Source of the DNA: Chlamydoabsidia padenii | Lineage: Eukaryota; Mucoromycota; Mucoromycetes; Mucorales; Cunninghamellaceae | Direction: 5' to 3' | DNA: 64,000 nt | Assembly: GCA_025330725.1 (NCBI GenBank) | Contig: JAIWND010000003.1 | Span: forward strand, 1,054,001 to 1,118,000 | Part shown: in pieces, positions 12,195 through 24,150 of the stretch | Layout of the letters: each line of letters starts with the position of its first letter | Position numbering within the stretch: the stretch's first letter is position 1 | Made by a program: the position numbers and the translations under genes | The notes under the pieces: model-generated | What the model saw: the letters and a program-made list of their open reading frames with translations, nothing else | Databases searched by the model: none | Told to the model about the DNA's origin: nothing

Positions 12195-12902
12195 CTATAA
12201 TCCAGATTCAGCCATTTTTCGTGCAATAGTGTCATCGCTTTTTTCTCTACAAAGAAGAAGAACAAATTAATAAAGAAAGATTATAATCTTGTCATATTTA
12301 CCTTGGTTCCACAGCCAAGCTAAGGTTATATAAAGTTTCTTCATCACGACTTGATTGTAGATGGGTCTTTATGAATTCTTGAATATCAGGCACCAATTGT
12401 AGCATGTAAGGAGTTGATTGGTATTGTTGTAATTCCCGAATCACTTCTCCGGTTTTCATTCTCTTGGCAAAGTTTATCAGATTGTTCGTCTTTTTCAAAA
12501 AGTTGCTGTTACCGTCTTCAATAAATGTCAAATCTTGAAGATAGATCCCCAAGAAAGGAATACATGGTGGATTGACCTTGTGAATAATGTCCCGGTATTC
12601 CGTAAAGTTTCGATTCGCCCCCATCAGTCGTCGGATACCATCGAGTATGTCGTTTGTTCTAGCGCTCATAGTCTATAGAGATAAAAAGTGAAACAATGTT
12701 ATCGCCCAATCAATCAACCCATTTGTAGATTAACTTTTTTTTTTTTAGATTACCCGCCACGTTCGCTTTAATCGTCCCACGGAGCTATTGTCAAAGGCTG
12801 ACAGGATGGCCATACATGTGTTATAGTTGTGTAACAATCGACATTTCTATACAAATCAATGGTTTTTAGTTACTATACTTCATCATCATCATCAGTATGG
12901 TA

Positions 12903-12937
<35 letters not shown>

Positions 12938-15900
12938 TCTGCCACATAAATCCAATGTTTGACCACCGCCGAGCGTTTCTTCAATTCTTCCTTGCTAAGA
13001 ATAGAATCAGTAACCCAAGCAGTGACTTGATTAGAGTATTCAATGGATGCCTTCACATTCGCCGCGGTATGTTGAGAATCGGCTCGACCCCAGTTTTTAT
13101 CCAAGCATTCCACGGGTTTGATTCGGCTGTATAACTTGAAATCCATCACCGTCAATTGTCGCGCCAGTTCCAATGGATCAATTTCAAGGAATCGTAGCCG
13201 TTTCATGTTCTTTGGAAGGATAGGTGGTGGTATTTCTGTTGGCCGGACATTGAGAGTCATTTTCCTAAGTTGACTAGAATCTTCGGCATTGATTCGTTTC
13301 TGTATAGCCTTGCCCAATTGTTCAGCACCAAATTGCATGGATTCCCGGATCACATTTTCGCTAAAGTTGAGTAGAGTAGGTAGCATCACACGGTCTTCTT
13401 CTTCAATATAATAAGAATCAAGCCATGATTTGATCACATTAGATACTCTAATTCCGCCCCCCCCGTTCCAAAAAAAAAAAAAAAGATAAGTATATTATCC
13501 CGCGGAATCCCGACCTATTTTACGATTTACCGTAATCTGACCAGCTTAAGCTTTTTTTCGTTCCACATTTCCAGATCTTCACCAGATAATTCAGGGGGCG
13601 GTTTCAAGGTATACCGAGCAAACAAAGCTTCAAACAGTTGTTCAGTGGTGCAGAAGGATCGATAGGTCAATAAAAAGGTGGTGATGAATTTGGAATCTAA
13701 AAAAAAAAAAAAAAAGGCAACAAGGGATTTTAGTTCAAAAAGGTTTATGCATGATCTGTTTTTCCTTTTTACCTAGTTGATCATGTTGAGTCAATCGTTG
13801 TACCAATGCAGTCACCGTACCACCTTTGACATTTCCCTCCATATTAAAGATGATTTCATTTGGCATGTAATCCGCACAAAGATAGTCGGCCTTGTCGTTC
13901 TTCATCATCATCAATGATCCATTGTGTCCCGAGATGGTTGATGTAGGCGTAGAGACAGTACCGGTGTTGATAGATGCTGATCCTGATGCTACAGTGTTGG
14001 ACGTGGTGGTGGTTGATGACGATCCAATACCACTTTGTGCCATTGAAGCGGATGCACCAGATCCCAATATAGTGTCACGTCGTTTAGCTGCCATTAAAGT
14101 GTCTTCCCCAAAGAATTTTGCTAATTTGTCCTTTGGTGCCCGAGGTGGAGTGGCAGTTGATTCGGCTGGTAAAATATTTTCACTGTTGTTGTACATACTG
14201 AGTGATGGGGTTTCGGATTGGTAGGAATCCACGTCCATGTCGCCGTCGTTAGGAAACAAAGAAGGTGAATAGCCAGATTGGTGAGGATGGTAATACGATG
14301 ATGAAGAAGTTGAAGGTGGATACTTTGCCGAAGATGGTGGGCTATGGTAAGGATAAGGTGCTTGTGGTGTGACGAGAGATGCCTTGCGTCCATTGATCCT
14401 TGCTGATGTGTCCGTAGGGTGAATGCCATCAAATTCAGATCCAAAGTCGCCACCCATGATATCATTGTCGGCATACACTTGGTCTAATATATCACTAGTC
14501 GTTTCATGTTCATGTATTGTCGTAGGTCGAGAGGATGGTGTGGGAGGAGTCGTACCACGAGTAGAGTTTGTTGTAGTAGAGAATTGAGAAGGAGAGGCTG
14601 ATGGTTTGTTGTTGGCTGCCATGGTGACGTCGAGACAAATGGTTTGTACATTCCGTTCGATTTCGTAGATACAATCCTCTAGTCGCTGGTAAGTTGTTTT
14701 AATTGCTGCTAGAATAAGATCGCTATTGGTGATGGTTTGAGAAGCAATAAGCAGTAGCCCCATGGCATTGTAGATCGCCTGTCGAGCAGGGTATCGATTA
14801 GTTGTTCCATCGTGTCGAGTGCTTCCGCGACGTTGTTGATGATGTGGTTGGTATTGAGGTGGTAGATCATCGACGGCATTCAGGAATTGGCTTGCAGTAT
14901 TTGACAAGTTTCTGAATTGTGCCACCAAGAGAGGTGCAGTTGTCTTGACTTTGGCAGGAGCAGAGGCTTGATCGTTCAAAGTAGCAAAGGCATTACGAGC
15001 ACTTTCCATAAATGATGACATGGCACCACGTATATTGTCAGCGAGCACCATCAGAGTTGTCGATGGATCAGGCTTATTTGTGTTGTTGGATGAAGCAAGA
15101 CGCCAACGATGCCCATTAGATGATAAGGAGGAAGGTTGTCCATTTGAAGTTGTAGTTGTGGTTGATGAAGATGATGTTGACAAGGAAACTGACAATGACC
15201 CGACGCCACCATTGTTGTTTATATCCGATAGCAGCAGTTTGGGTTTGTCATCATAAATCTCCAGTCGCAAATCTTGAGCTGTTGATAAAAAGTTACGCAC
15301 ATCCACCAAAAGTTGATCCGCATCCAGTTGAAGTTTATGTAAAGCGTCATCCTGTGCCCAAGTACCAGATGCCGCCTTTGATGATAATACAGTCTTGGCC
15401 AAAGAAGCAAGAAGAGCCCGGTGATATATGCGAAGAGGTTTGTTGCATTTTAGATGTGGTGAGCTTTCCTTGTCCACCGTGTTGGAGACGTATAACATAA
15501 GACGAATTCGATGGACTACCGTCGCTGCATCGTTCCGAAGTAGAGCAATGTTTCCTTCCTTAATGGACTTCTTGAGTGCATGAATGGCATGAGCAATCAG
15601 TTTTGATAGTTGATTCCAATTAAGTGGTAGCAGTTCTTGAGTTTCCGAGCCAGTAGTCGATGTAGAGTCACGAGGTTGTGGTGTATTGATTGTGTTCTAT
15701 GACCAAATATGAGAATCAAAAAAAAAAAAAAAAAAAAAAGTTTAGTTTAGTTACAACCTTGATTCCTTGACAGGTAGTTTATCCTTCATCACTCCTTTTT
15801 TTTTTTTTTTTTTTCTCTCTCTCTCTCTCTCTCTTTTCTATAGCCTTCCTTTCTCCTTTCCCAAATGTTATCTGTACTTTACCAAATATCCGGTTTGAGG

Positions 15901-16381
15901 GTCAACTTGATCGAGACTCCAGGTAGTTTCATCCGTCATAAGGTTACAATAGTAAGTTCGACCTTTTGTATCCACTTTTCGTACCCAGTGAGGAGGCAAA
16001 GGGTCAGGATCAGATATGTTTCGTACATTGGTGACATTAGTAGATCCATTATGACTGGTGTCGGTGATGATATCCATATTCCCAGTTGCATGATGAGAAG
16101 AGGCGGAGGGCAAATAATGACTGGGATCAAATTGAGCATCAGTTGGTAATGAATATCGCATTTCCTTGGTGACTTGATTGTAATAGTAGACTTCCGATCC
16201 ATCTTCTGTCGTTTGTAATATCCAATCTGATTTGGCCGTTTGATTCTTCAAGAGACCTTCATCGTGATGCATCGACCGGTGGACCATGTCGTCGTCAATG
16301 ATATCAAGTCGTGATGGTTGAATCCTTGTTGGTATATGTTGTAGTGATGATTGTTGTGACGCAGGCGATGATCGATCCTAT

Positions 16382-16412
<31 letters not shown>

Positions 16413-16903
16413 GAGAGAGAGAAAAGTATAAAAAGAGAGGAAAAAAGGAAGATGGGAGAAAGAGGGGAAGAGTGATAATAATAATAAAAAAAGGAGTTAG
16501 TGTACATATCATAAATTATGTCAAATTTTGTGTTCCTTTAAATCTTTTCTTCTATGAGGCTTTACCTGTATTGAGCCGGCGTCAGGTTCCATAGTATGAT
16601 CGGTAGGATAATGCATATCAGTAGTGATTTCTTGTACGTAGTTACTTGGGAACCACCCTCTTTGCCCATTGCACCTAATGATTAAATAAGAAATTAGTAA
16701 AACGTGGATCATTTTGGGGCAAGTATACATAGTTGAAGGTGCTTTTTTTTTTTTCCCTTGTCTTACCATCCGTCCCACCAACCAGATTCAAGTTTTGCCA
16801 ATACATGGATTATATCACCTTGATTAAAAGACAGTGAAGCAGGGTCAGTGGAGGTATAGTTGTATAGCCCTTGTACACTACAGAGTGAATCTTCCAGGTC
16901 CAT
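12195..16903 (-). CDS. Ras guanine-nucleotide exchange factor with SH3 and tandem WW domains (Cdc25-like)
   Basis: Predicted activator of Ras, loading it with GTP, upstream of cAMP or MAPK signalling. Nine exons: complement(join(12195..12246, 12302..12672, 12754..12846, 12937..13447, 13531..13696, 13773..15696, 15883..16377, 16566..16674, 16767..16903)), 1285 aa. An SH3 domain covers about residues 10-72 (ESGWWDGWCNGQRGWFPSNY). WW1 is near 133-162 (SDWILQ..YYYNQVTKEMRY, second Trp replaced by Tyr). WW2 is near 208-240 (LPPHWVRKVDTKGRTYYCN). A long Ser/Thr-rich region precedes RasGEF_N (about 865-1000; KLVRLRVSNVIKSWLDSYY) and the catalytic domain to the end (NYNTCMAILSAFDNSSVGRL; PCIPFLGIYLQDLTF). 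SH3 plus RasGEF matches yeast Cdc25; the WW pair is an addition. A donor-like site near 17154 suggests a 5'UTR intron. Confidence 0.92.
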
Positions 16904-17548
16904 TTGTTGAAGAAGGCGTTAGTTTAAGGAAAAAGTGTGGAGTGTGGAGTGTTGTGTTTAATGACCTTGTTCGTCAAAGCGGGTGGTGATAATGTAAAAA
17001 AAAAAAAGTCGAGAAAAGAAGGTGCGCCTCCGTGGTTTTTACAGAAAGGCGTAATATCTAAAGGAAGAATGAATTATAAAAAGATGTAGTGAGTATAACA
17101 AAAGTAGTAACCGATTTGTTAGTAGAGGAGGTTCATTCAAGGTACTTACTGTTCAATTGATAAAAAGGAGGGAGAAAGGGGTGACAATAGATGGATGAGG
17201 GAGTAAAGTAAAAAAAAAAAAAAAAAAAAAGGATGTGAAAAGAAAAGAGAGAAATCATTTTTTTTTTTTTTAGTTTCATGTTTTCTTGCCCCACTCAATT
17301 TTGGCTGCACCCAAATCTACGTTACACAAGACCTAAAAAAGAATAAGAAAGGGTAAACGTCCCTCCATTACATAAACGATTCAGTTTTATTGATCAAGTA
17401 GAATATAAAACCAATAAACTAAATTATAAAGATGTAGATGATATAAAGTAACACTAATATATGATAAAGGGAGGAAGAGGAAGAGGAGGAAGGAGGGTCG
17501 CCTGCGACAATGGGAGAAGTTGAATGGTGATTGTTCCTGGCCTATTGT
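16904..17548. other. RasGEF upstream region and CDS1 3' flank
   Basis: No gene is seen. On the minus strand a GTAAGTACC donor near 17154 suggests a 5'UTR intron for the RasGEF gene. A and T homopolymers occur near 17210-17230 and 17258-17271. The recurrent promoter motif is absent. Confidence 0.35.
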
Positions 17549-19399
17549 TTATTGTTCAAAGACCGCCTTTGCCGCTTCAGTAAGCGCGCCTGCACCGCAT
17601 TTCTCCATCACGCTGGGGTCGAGTATTCCTTGGTTTACAAAGTAGGTCAAGAATCGTTCCAACAATTCCAATTGATCTTTAACAGGTAAGCCATTGATGA
17701 CAGTACCAAGAATAGATCCCACCGATAAATTATAAGTCTATTATGACAAATAAAAGGGTCAAGAGTTGTATTTATTACATGTGATGATTTCACTTACCTT
17801 GATAAAGCTTTGGTAATACATAAAAGAGAAGAGCCCCATGAAGAATTGACAATCCATACGATCAGTCATGCCACCATGTCCAGGTATACTTGTTCCAAAG
17901 TCCTTGACATTGAATGCCCGCTTGACACCACTAGCAAAGAATCCACCAAAAGGTGCGATCAAAGAAGCAAAACAAGCCATGACAATAGCATGGAGTTGTA
18001 CTGGGGCAATCCACACTTGACTAATTTGCTGTTTAAACTAGTGAAATAATGTTGGTTCAATATACCCAAGTGGTGCCCCCCCCCTTTTTTTGCCACTTAC
18101 CACATAACCAATAGCCCATGACCAAGTCTCTGGTAAAGTCCAGGGCACAGCAATAAACACAGGATTCTTGGGATCACAAGACACAGTCGACCATGCAGAT
18201 GTTGAAAGATCCTAAGAGAGAATACCCCACATCCACAGTTAATAACACACATTTCAACAACCCTACTTATATTTACCTTGACAGGACAAATCATATAGTC
18301 CCAACGCATCAACAAACTGGCCCACTATTCATAAAAAAATAAAAACCAAAACATATGTTAGTTCCTTTCATTCATTACCCACTAGTGACAGTAACTACTT
18401 ACCAAAAAGCCAAATACCAGAGTACAGATCCATGCACCAACAAATCCTTCCACTGTTTTCTTTGGCGATAACTGGATCAATTGTGTTCTTCCCCAAAAGA
18501 AGCCGCACACATAGGCAAAGATATCATTACAGATTACCAAAGAGGTTGGTAAAACAAACCTAGAGTATCATATGATAGTAAAAAAAAAAAAAAAAAAAAA
18601 AGGTTCAAGATCCCGTCCGGCCCCCGTTTTCCGTTACTATCACGAGTTTCCCGGATTCTTCTTACCATATCAGTCCTTCCAAAATGTTGTTGACAATAAA
18701 ATGACTTTGGAATACAATGAGTAGTAAAGCCATATGAGTCCAACCGTATTGTGCGAATTGTTGTTTGTATAGTCCTTTACGTAGATTCATCACAAAGAAG
18801 ACAAATCCTAAGTAGGAGAGTCAAAGTTAGTAATGTTCCAAAAAGTCATATGATTCTACTTACCAATAGTATAAAGGACAAAGCTGATAAATCGGTGATG
18901 GACAGCAAATGGCAACAAAAAGGCATCCACCAATACGATTTGTTCAAAGTAATAGATAATAGATTCACCATGAAGGAAGTAAGTCGTGGTCACCAAATAG
19001 TACCTATTCGAGGGTCAAGAAGAATTGACGTGAGAAGACATATGTTATTGAGTTTCATTAATTTTTTTTTTCTTACCAACTCATTGTTTTAAACCACTTG
19101 ACATTTCGTTCCTTGGCGGGAATATCAGCAATTTGGACCACTTCGTTGTATACAATGGTCTGGATAGCAATCACCATGAGAATAACCCAGATATGACCAG
19201 ACGCCAGGATAGTGAAGAAGGTACCAATCATCATGAATGTTGTGATTGTACGTAGCCACCAGTTCCTCCATTTCTTGCTTGTTGGTTCAGCGGCGAGAAG
19301 AGTGAGTGGTTCAACTGGATCTTGCTTCTTGGTTGCTGTTTGCTGTTGTGGTTTGGTCGATTCTTTGGTGGGTGATGGTCGTCGTTTAGTGCTTGCCAT
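17549..19399 (-). CDS. CDS1: Phosphatidate cytidylyltransferase (CDP-diacylglycerol synthase)
   Basis: Integral membrane enzyme of the ER that makes CDP-diacylglycerol from phosphatidate and CTP, the branch point for phosphatidylserine, -inositol and cardiolipin. Eight exons: complement(join(17549..17737, 17798..18037, 18101..18211, 18277..18324, 18403..18559, 18666..18807, 18864..19003, 19077..19399)), 449 aa, close to the yeast protein (457 aa). The family signature is present: [16 protein letters not shown] followed by [15 protein letters not shown]. Other conserved parts are [19 protein letters not shown] and [14 protein letters not shown]. There are about seven to eight membrane segments. 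The N-terminal 40 residues are basic and Thr/Gln-rich. Two Asp of the signature are intact, so it should be active. Confidence 0.96.
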
Positions 19400-19822
19400 G
19401 GTTTATTATATATATAAGAGAAGAAGGATGATCTATAAAGAGACGAGGTTTATAGCATGTAGTAAAGTAGGAGAAATAGAGAAGAAAGAGAGACAAAGAA
19501 AAGTAACCGAGAAAGTTTATATTTTCTTTTTTTTTTTTTTTTTTTTTGGGTGGGGGAAAATTTAACACATGTGATTATTGACAAGCTGGAAGATTTAATC
19601 CCCGATTATGCTTTTTCAGGCATTGGGAAGGGTCCAGCTCAACAAATATGTGAGTTCTACATTGCTTGTTTCTTTATTTTAAAATGATGGGGAATGAGTT
19701 AAATTGTATGTATAAACTAGACTAGTATAAAATAAACAAAGAGAATGAGTGTCGTATAAAAAAAAAAAGTGAGAAGGGGGGGGACAATAAAATACATGGT
19801 AAAGCTACATTAAACCAAGGGA
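19400..19822. other. CDS1 upstream region and MSS51 3' flank
   Basis: Holds a 20+ nt T-run near 19525-19547 and a degenerate promoter motif TTTAATCCCCG at 19593-19603, about 195 nt before the CDS1 start. No gene is seen. Confidence 0.4.
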
Positions 19823-20737
19823 TCAATCATCATCTTCAGGATTATGTGTCACATCATAACGTTTGCCACGAATACCCCAGATACCCCAGTTAGCAAAGAT
19901 AGTTTGACGAAGATCCATCAAGTTGACATCACGCTTCAAGCTTCGGAATTGATTTTCAGTAGGTTGCATGATCCAATCGAATTCACCACTATAATCTTGT
20001 TCGACCGCTTCAATATCAGTGCCCATGTCGTGTTCGTCAAACCCAGTGAGGAAGATAGGACATTTTGTTTCCAATGCCTTTTGAATCGTTGGTTTCCATC
20101 CTTCGCGTGCCGAGTTATGACCAATTCCTGGTGAAAAGAGGAAGAAGAGATCGGTGTAAGGATCAAACTTTTCAATCTTGTCGTGGTAGTCATGGTAATA
20201 AGAATTGTCGTAGGTAAACATCACACGTTCGTTCAATGAGGTGGTGTAAGGTGTTTTGTTGGGTGGTAAACAGTCAGGTCCGACAAAGTGGATATGGAAG
20301 GGTGATCGAGGGAACAAGTAGGCCAATTGTAACCAGATATGTTGAGGCAAGGATGCTTCTGCCCGTGCACCCACCACATAGATATTGATCATGTCCGTTC
20401 GAATTAGATTAACCCCATTCTTGATGACTTCATTACGTGGATACAGGATGGTTCGTAGAGCTATAAACAAACGAAGCATCAGTAAAAGAAAGTTGGGATA
20501 TAGTAAAACATCTATTATTTACCTGACAGAGATCGCATGCCTTCCACGGTGATTTCCTTGCCAAAAGTGTAAGGACAAGATTCATGGAGAATAGAAGCCA
20601 CGGTGATTGGGTATGTTAGTAGTTTGGATACATGTCGCATTGATCGGCTAGAATCCATAGAAGGAAATCCACGTGTATAAAAGTACATATCCCAATTACC
20701 CATGTTGACAGTTTCATCAAATCCCTGAGAAGCTATG

Positions 20738-20771
<34 letters not shown>

Positions 20772-21354
20772 TAATGTAATGATTAGTTCAAATGGATGAC
20801 AATGATGATAAAAACTTACAAGGGAATTCGAATTCCTTCATTGTTCGACCCGATCGTAAATCATGGTCGTCTTCGTTTTGTTCGCGTAGGATACCACAGA
20901 TATGTTGGTGAGCGTGTTTTCCTTCATGATAATGGTCTTCACTGCAGTGAGTAGGATAGCCACAGTCAGGACATTCATAAGTAGGTGGGTGCTTGTGGTG
21001 GTCAGGTCCTTGAGTGTCGCATACAGGACAAACCCCATACTTGTTGATAATGGAGGCTCTATCCCGTAATTCAGCAATAGGTGACTGAGACAAGGGGTGG
21101 AATAGATGGTCTTGATCGAGTATAGGCTTTTTTTCAACTTGATGAGATTCAGGTTTGGAAAACATGTTTTTAAAAGAGATGGATCGAATGGCCATGTTGC
21201 GATAAAGAGTTGTTGACGTTTGGTTGAATGTCGTAGGTTGTTTAGCCAAAAGAGAGGCAGGAAGAGAATGTCCACCAAGACGATGTTTTAGGGGCATCAC
21301 CAAAGAAGTCGGTACGGATCGTGTCGTTTTAGCCACCTGCTTCCAATGTGTCAT
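19823..21354 (-). CDS. MSS51: Mss51, mitochondrial COX1 translation activator
   Basis: Mss51 activates translation of mitochondrial COX1 mRNA and couples it to cytochrome oxidase assembly. Three exons: complement(join(19823..20460, 20523..20732, 20820..21354)), 460 aa (yeast 436 aa). The first ~40 residues are basic and Ser/Leu-rich, as expected of a mitochondrial presequence. A zinc-binding segment at about 108-152 contains GVCPVCDTQG, YECPDCGYPTHCSEDH and a His-rich stretch. The CPV inside it matches the heme-regulatory CPX type described for the yeast protein. The C-terminal MSS51 domain contains NMGNWDMYFYTRGFPSMDS and HFVGPDCLPP. It is divergently transcribed from the Lsb1-like gene, start codons 277 nt apart. 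Confidence 0.92.
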
Positions 21355-21513
21355 TTTTTATAAATTAAGAATGTTTGAAGGAAAGAAGAGAGGGAAAGTC
21401 GCACCACTTGTCTTTTTTTTTTTTTTTCTTTCTCCAGGGCCTCCCTCATTCCCAATTTTCAACCTGCCAAGTGGCTTTTTCTTGGTCAGACTCAATTTTA
21501 TTTTTAGAAATTG

Positions 21514-21524
21514 CGGGATTTGAA
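21514..21524 (+). promoter_or_regulatory. Recurrent promoter motif CGGGATTTGAA (divergent MSS51/Lsb1-like)
   Basis: Exact copy 108 nt before the Lsb1-like start codon and about 160 nt from the MSS51 start, in the sense direction of the former. Confidence 0.55.
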
Positions 21525-21631
21525 TTACACATGGGGCGACAAATTATCTTATATCATACCGTATGCAATTAATTCCCTCCCCCCCCTTTTTTTTTTTCTT
21601 CTTTTCTGTTTTCTTCCTCCACATATCCAAC

Positions 21632-22834
21632 ATGACAGATCCTCATATTATTCCCTTTGCCAACCATATACTTACATCTATCCAAAAAGACTTGATGTTA
21701 TTGAAAGACCACCATGTCTTAGATGAATCGACCTTGCAAAGAATCCTGGCTCTTTTACCTTCTCAAGCAAACCCATCAACAACCACTTTACCAACACCTG
21801 CAGCTTCGACTTTTAATAGTGTAGCCAACAGTACTTCAACTTTACCTCAGCCTAATAATCTTCGACCACCTCTACCAACTCGAAAATCGACTCACTCAAG
21901 CCCTAGTCTTGCTCCTGTTCCTGCTCCTCGAACACCATCTTTTCCAAAACTTCCAGGACGCCGTACATCTGATTGGTCACCACCAGCACAACAACAACAA
22001 ACAACAAATAGAGACGTCTTGACGACTCCTCAACATCAACCAGCTCCACCACCTAGTTATAATGCGACTGTGAAAAGCAACAAGCAAATGGCGGAGGCTA
22101 TCTATGATTATGCCGGCGAAGACTCTAATACTGACTTGTCCTTCCGAAAAGGTGATATGATAGAAGTGATAGAACATGGTAAGACTAAAATAACAACATT
22201 TTGAAATACTCATTGACACTTTTTGATTTTGTAGTCAATGATGACTGGTGGCGTGGAACACTTGATGGAAAAACTGGTATCTTCCCGCAAAATCATGTAC
22301 AATCGTAAGTTATTGGTGATGTAACATAACAGGATGTTTTGTTTATATGTATGCTAAATTTACTGGTGATGAATGGGGGGGGGGTTTTAGGTTACCTGCT
22401 CAGAAACAACAATCTTCACCTGCTATTAGACCTGCCAAAGCACCAGTAACAATGAATACTCAAGTATACCCAACTCCTCCTCCACCGGCGGCAAATCAGT
22501 ATTACCAACAACCCAACACTACTACACAACAGCCTTATAGCTACCCTCCTCCTCCCACTATGATCTATCATCAAGCTCCTGGTGGATCTTCCTCAATGAC
22601 AAGCTATGCTCCTCCTCCTCCTTCTATGGCTGTCGGTCCTGCAGTGACAGAAGAAAGAAGTAATGGTGAAGGCAGCAAAGTACAGAACATGGCAAAGAAA
22701 TTTGGATCAAAAGTAGGTGAAGCTGCCGTATTTGGATTTGGTGCTACTCGTAAGTTGTCCCCCTTTGATAAACATTATGTACTCACTCGTTTTCTTATAT
22801 AGTTGGTAGTGAAGCTGCTCATGCCATTTTTTAA
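21632..22834 (+). CDS. SH3-domain protein, Lsb1/Pin3-like (WASP-binding)
   Basis: Resembles yeast Lsb1/Pin3, small SH3 proteins that bind the WASP homologue Las17 and modulate actin patches. Four exons: 21632..22178, 22235..22304, 22391..22749, 22803..22834, giving 335 aa. A Pro/Ser/Thr-rich N-terminal half precedes one SH3 domain at about residues 152-206 (AEAIYDYAGEDSNTDLSFRK, DDWWRGTLDGKTGIFPQNHV). A Pro/Tyr-rich linker follows. The C-terminus, KKFGSKVGEAAVFGFGATLG ending SEAAHAIF, is the tail conserved in fungal Pin3-like proteins. An in-frame upstream ATG at 21563 would add only a Phe-rich stretch encoded by a T-run and was rejected as the start. Confidence 0.88.
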
Positions 22835-22972
22835 ACTGGTTGCTCCGGTATTGTATGTGTTTTCTTCTTATTTCATAGTATTACCATTATCTATTATTGA
22901 AATAAAAACAAATGTATTGTCTTATGCTTTAATCCGTCCCTTGTCTTGCATTCATTAAAAAAGAAGAGGAAG

Positions 22973-22983
22973 CGGGATTTGAA
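22973..22983 (+). promoter_or_regulatory. Recurrent promoter motif CGGGATTTGAA (4E-BP)
   Basis: Exact copy in the sense orientation, 88 nt before the 4E-BP start codon. Confidence 0.55.
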
Positions 22984-23070
22984 AAACAAAAAACAAATTC
23001 CGTTGGTCTATTTTTTTTTTTTTTTTTTTTTCTTCCTTCCTTCTTTTGCTTTTTCTTCCAACATTGAATC

Positions 23071-23661
23071 ATGTCCACTGCCGAACCTGTCGCCCCCCTT
23101 CCAACGGGTCAATCCATTCCTTCCAATGGTACGGTATCAACACAAAGAAGGGAGAGAAGAAGAAGAAGAAGAACACAGCTACTTTATATAGCAATGGATC
23201 TAGCTTGATTCCTTGTATATTATCAGTGTTGTTGTTTTCTTCTTCTCTCCACCAAAAGTGATTGTTAACTAATCTAATCTTTTATTATTCTTTATTGATA
23301 TATAGATGCTCGTGTTATTTATGATCGTACTACTTTGTTAGCATTGGCCAGCAGTCAACTTGCCAGAGCTCCTCCTACTGAAATGGCCCAAGTCCCTGGT
23401 ATCACCAAGAACTCTCACTCTCAAGACAAATCGGCTGCCCCTGTTTTGGCTGGTGCTTCTCCTTACCGCAAGGTCCTTGAACGAAAGAAGGAAGAACAAG
23501 AAAAGAAGAAGACTTGTAAGTAGTTTATGTTAACATAAAACGGAGGATAAACGGAATGTAATGGCTCTTACTCTTATCCACTTGTTAACTCACCCGATCT
23601 TTTTTCTTTCTTTTTTACTTTTCTAGATAATCCTTTTGCTTTACTTAATGAAGACGAATAA
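23071..23661 (+). CDS. eIF4E-binding protein (4E-BP) homologue
   Basis: Predicted translational repressor that competes with eIF4G for the cap-binding factor eIF4E. Three exons: 23071..23128, 23306..23515, 23627..23661, 100 aa (human 4E-BP1 is 118 aa). The core DARVIYDRTTLLALASSQLA fits the 4E-BP block (YxxxxL-hydrophobic eIF4E-binding motif YDRTTLL), followed by RAPPTEMAQVPG, collinear with the TPPRDLPTIPG segment of animal 4E-BPs. The canonical TP phosphosites around the motif are missing; one SP (GASPYRK) remains. The tail is basic, then YNPFALLNEDE; it does not match the TOS motif well. Exon 1's donor (GTACGG at 23129) is the least certain point; the core exon is firm. Confidence 0.85.
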
Positions 23662-23730
23662 ATAATCATTGGGTGGTATAAGCATGATTACCATTCCAAC
23701 TTTTTGGCATCATAATATATATCTTCTTTA

Positions 23731-23758
23731 TGTGTGTGTGTGTGTGTGTGTGTGTGTG
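23731..23758. repeat. (TG)14 microsatellite
   Basis: Perfect TG dinucleotide tract of about 28 nt downstream of the 4E-BP gene. Confidence 0.9.
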
Positions 23759-23984
23759 GTTGTGTGTGTATATGGTCGCATATACTTGTATCTAGTGGAT
23801 AACTTCACTGGGAATGCTTGTCAACATGGTGGCGGATCAATCCTTTTGGGTGCGGAAACAGGTATGGTAATAAGATCAAACATTTAATCCACTGATCTGG
23901 TAGTTATCTTATTTGGGATCTCGATGGTGCCTGAAATAGTCGTCTTTTTGTGTCCAAAAATCTTTGTCCGGCCAATCAACAGGA

Positions 23985-24031
23985 AAAATTTCCAGTCAAA
24001 GTCACTCGCAATGCTACCAACTGGAAATTTT
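23985..24031. repeat. Perfect 12-bp inverted repeat in the ZIP promoter
   Basis: AAAATTTCCAGT at 23985-23996 is the exact reverse complement of ACTGGAAATTTT at 24020-24031, with a 23-nt spacer. It ends about 20 nt before the TATA box of the zinc transporter gene, so it is a candidate regulatory site for a dimeric factor or a cruciform. Confidence 0.6.
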
Positions 24032-24051
24032 AGGTAATTGTGATCCCCTAG

Positions 24052-24059
24052 TATAAATA
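24052..24059 (+). promoter_or_regulatory. TATA box (TATAAATA) of the ZIP gene
   Basis: TATAAATA lies 92 nt before the start codon at 24151. Confidence 0.55.
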
Positions 24060-24150
24060 TTGCTCGAATTGTCAATGTATAAAAAAATATCTTTTTTTGT
24101 TTATTTTATCCAGGCTCGTCTTAATCTCTCTACAGTCAAGAAACAACAGG

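Larger units (their letters stand above)
23662..24150. other. ZIP transporter upstream region
   Basis: Holds a (TG)n tract, a long perfect inverted repeat and a TATA box (listed separately). No gene is seen. Confidence 0.5.

Noticed and set aside
21563..21631. Upstream ATG as the start of the Lsb1-like gene
   Set aside because: It would encode a Phe-rich stretch from a T homopolymer in the 5'UTR. The ATG at 21632 has normal context.
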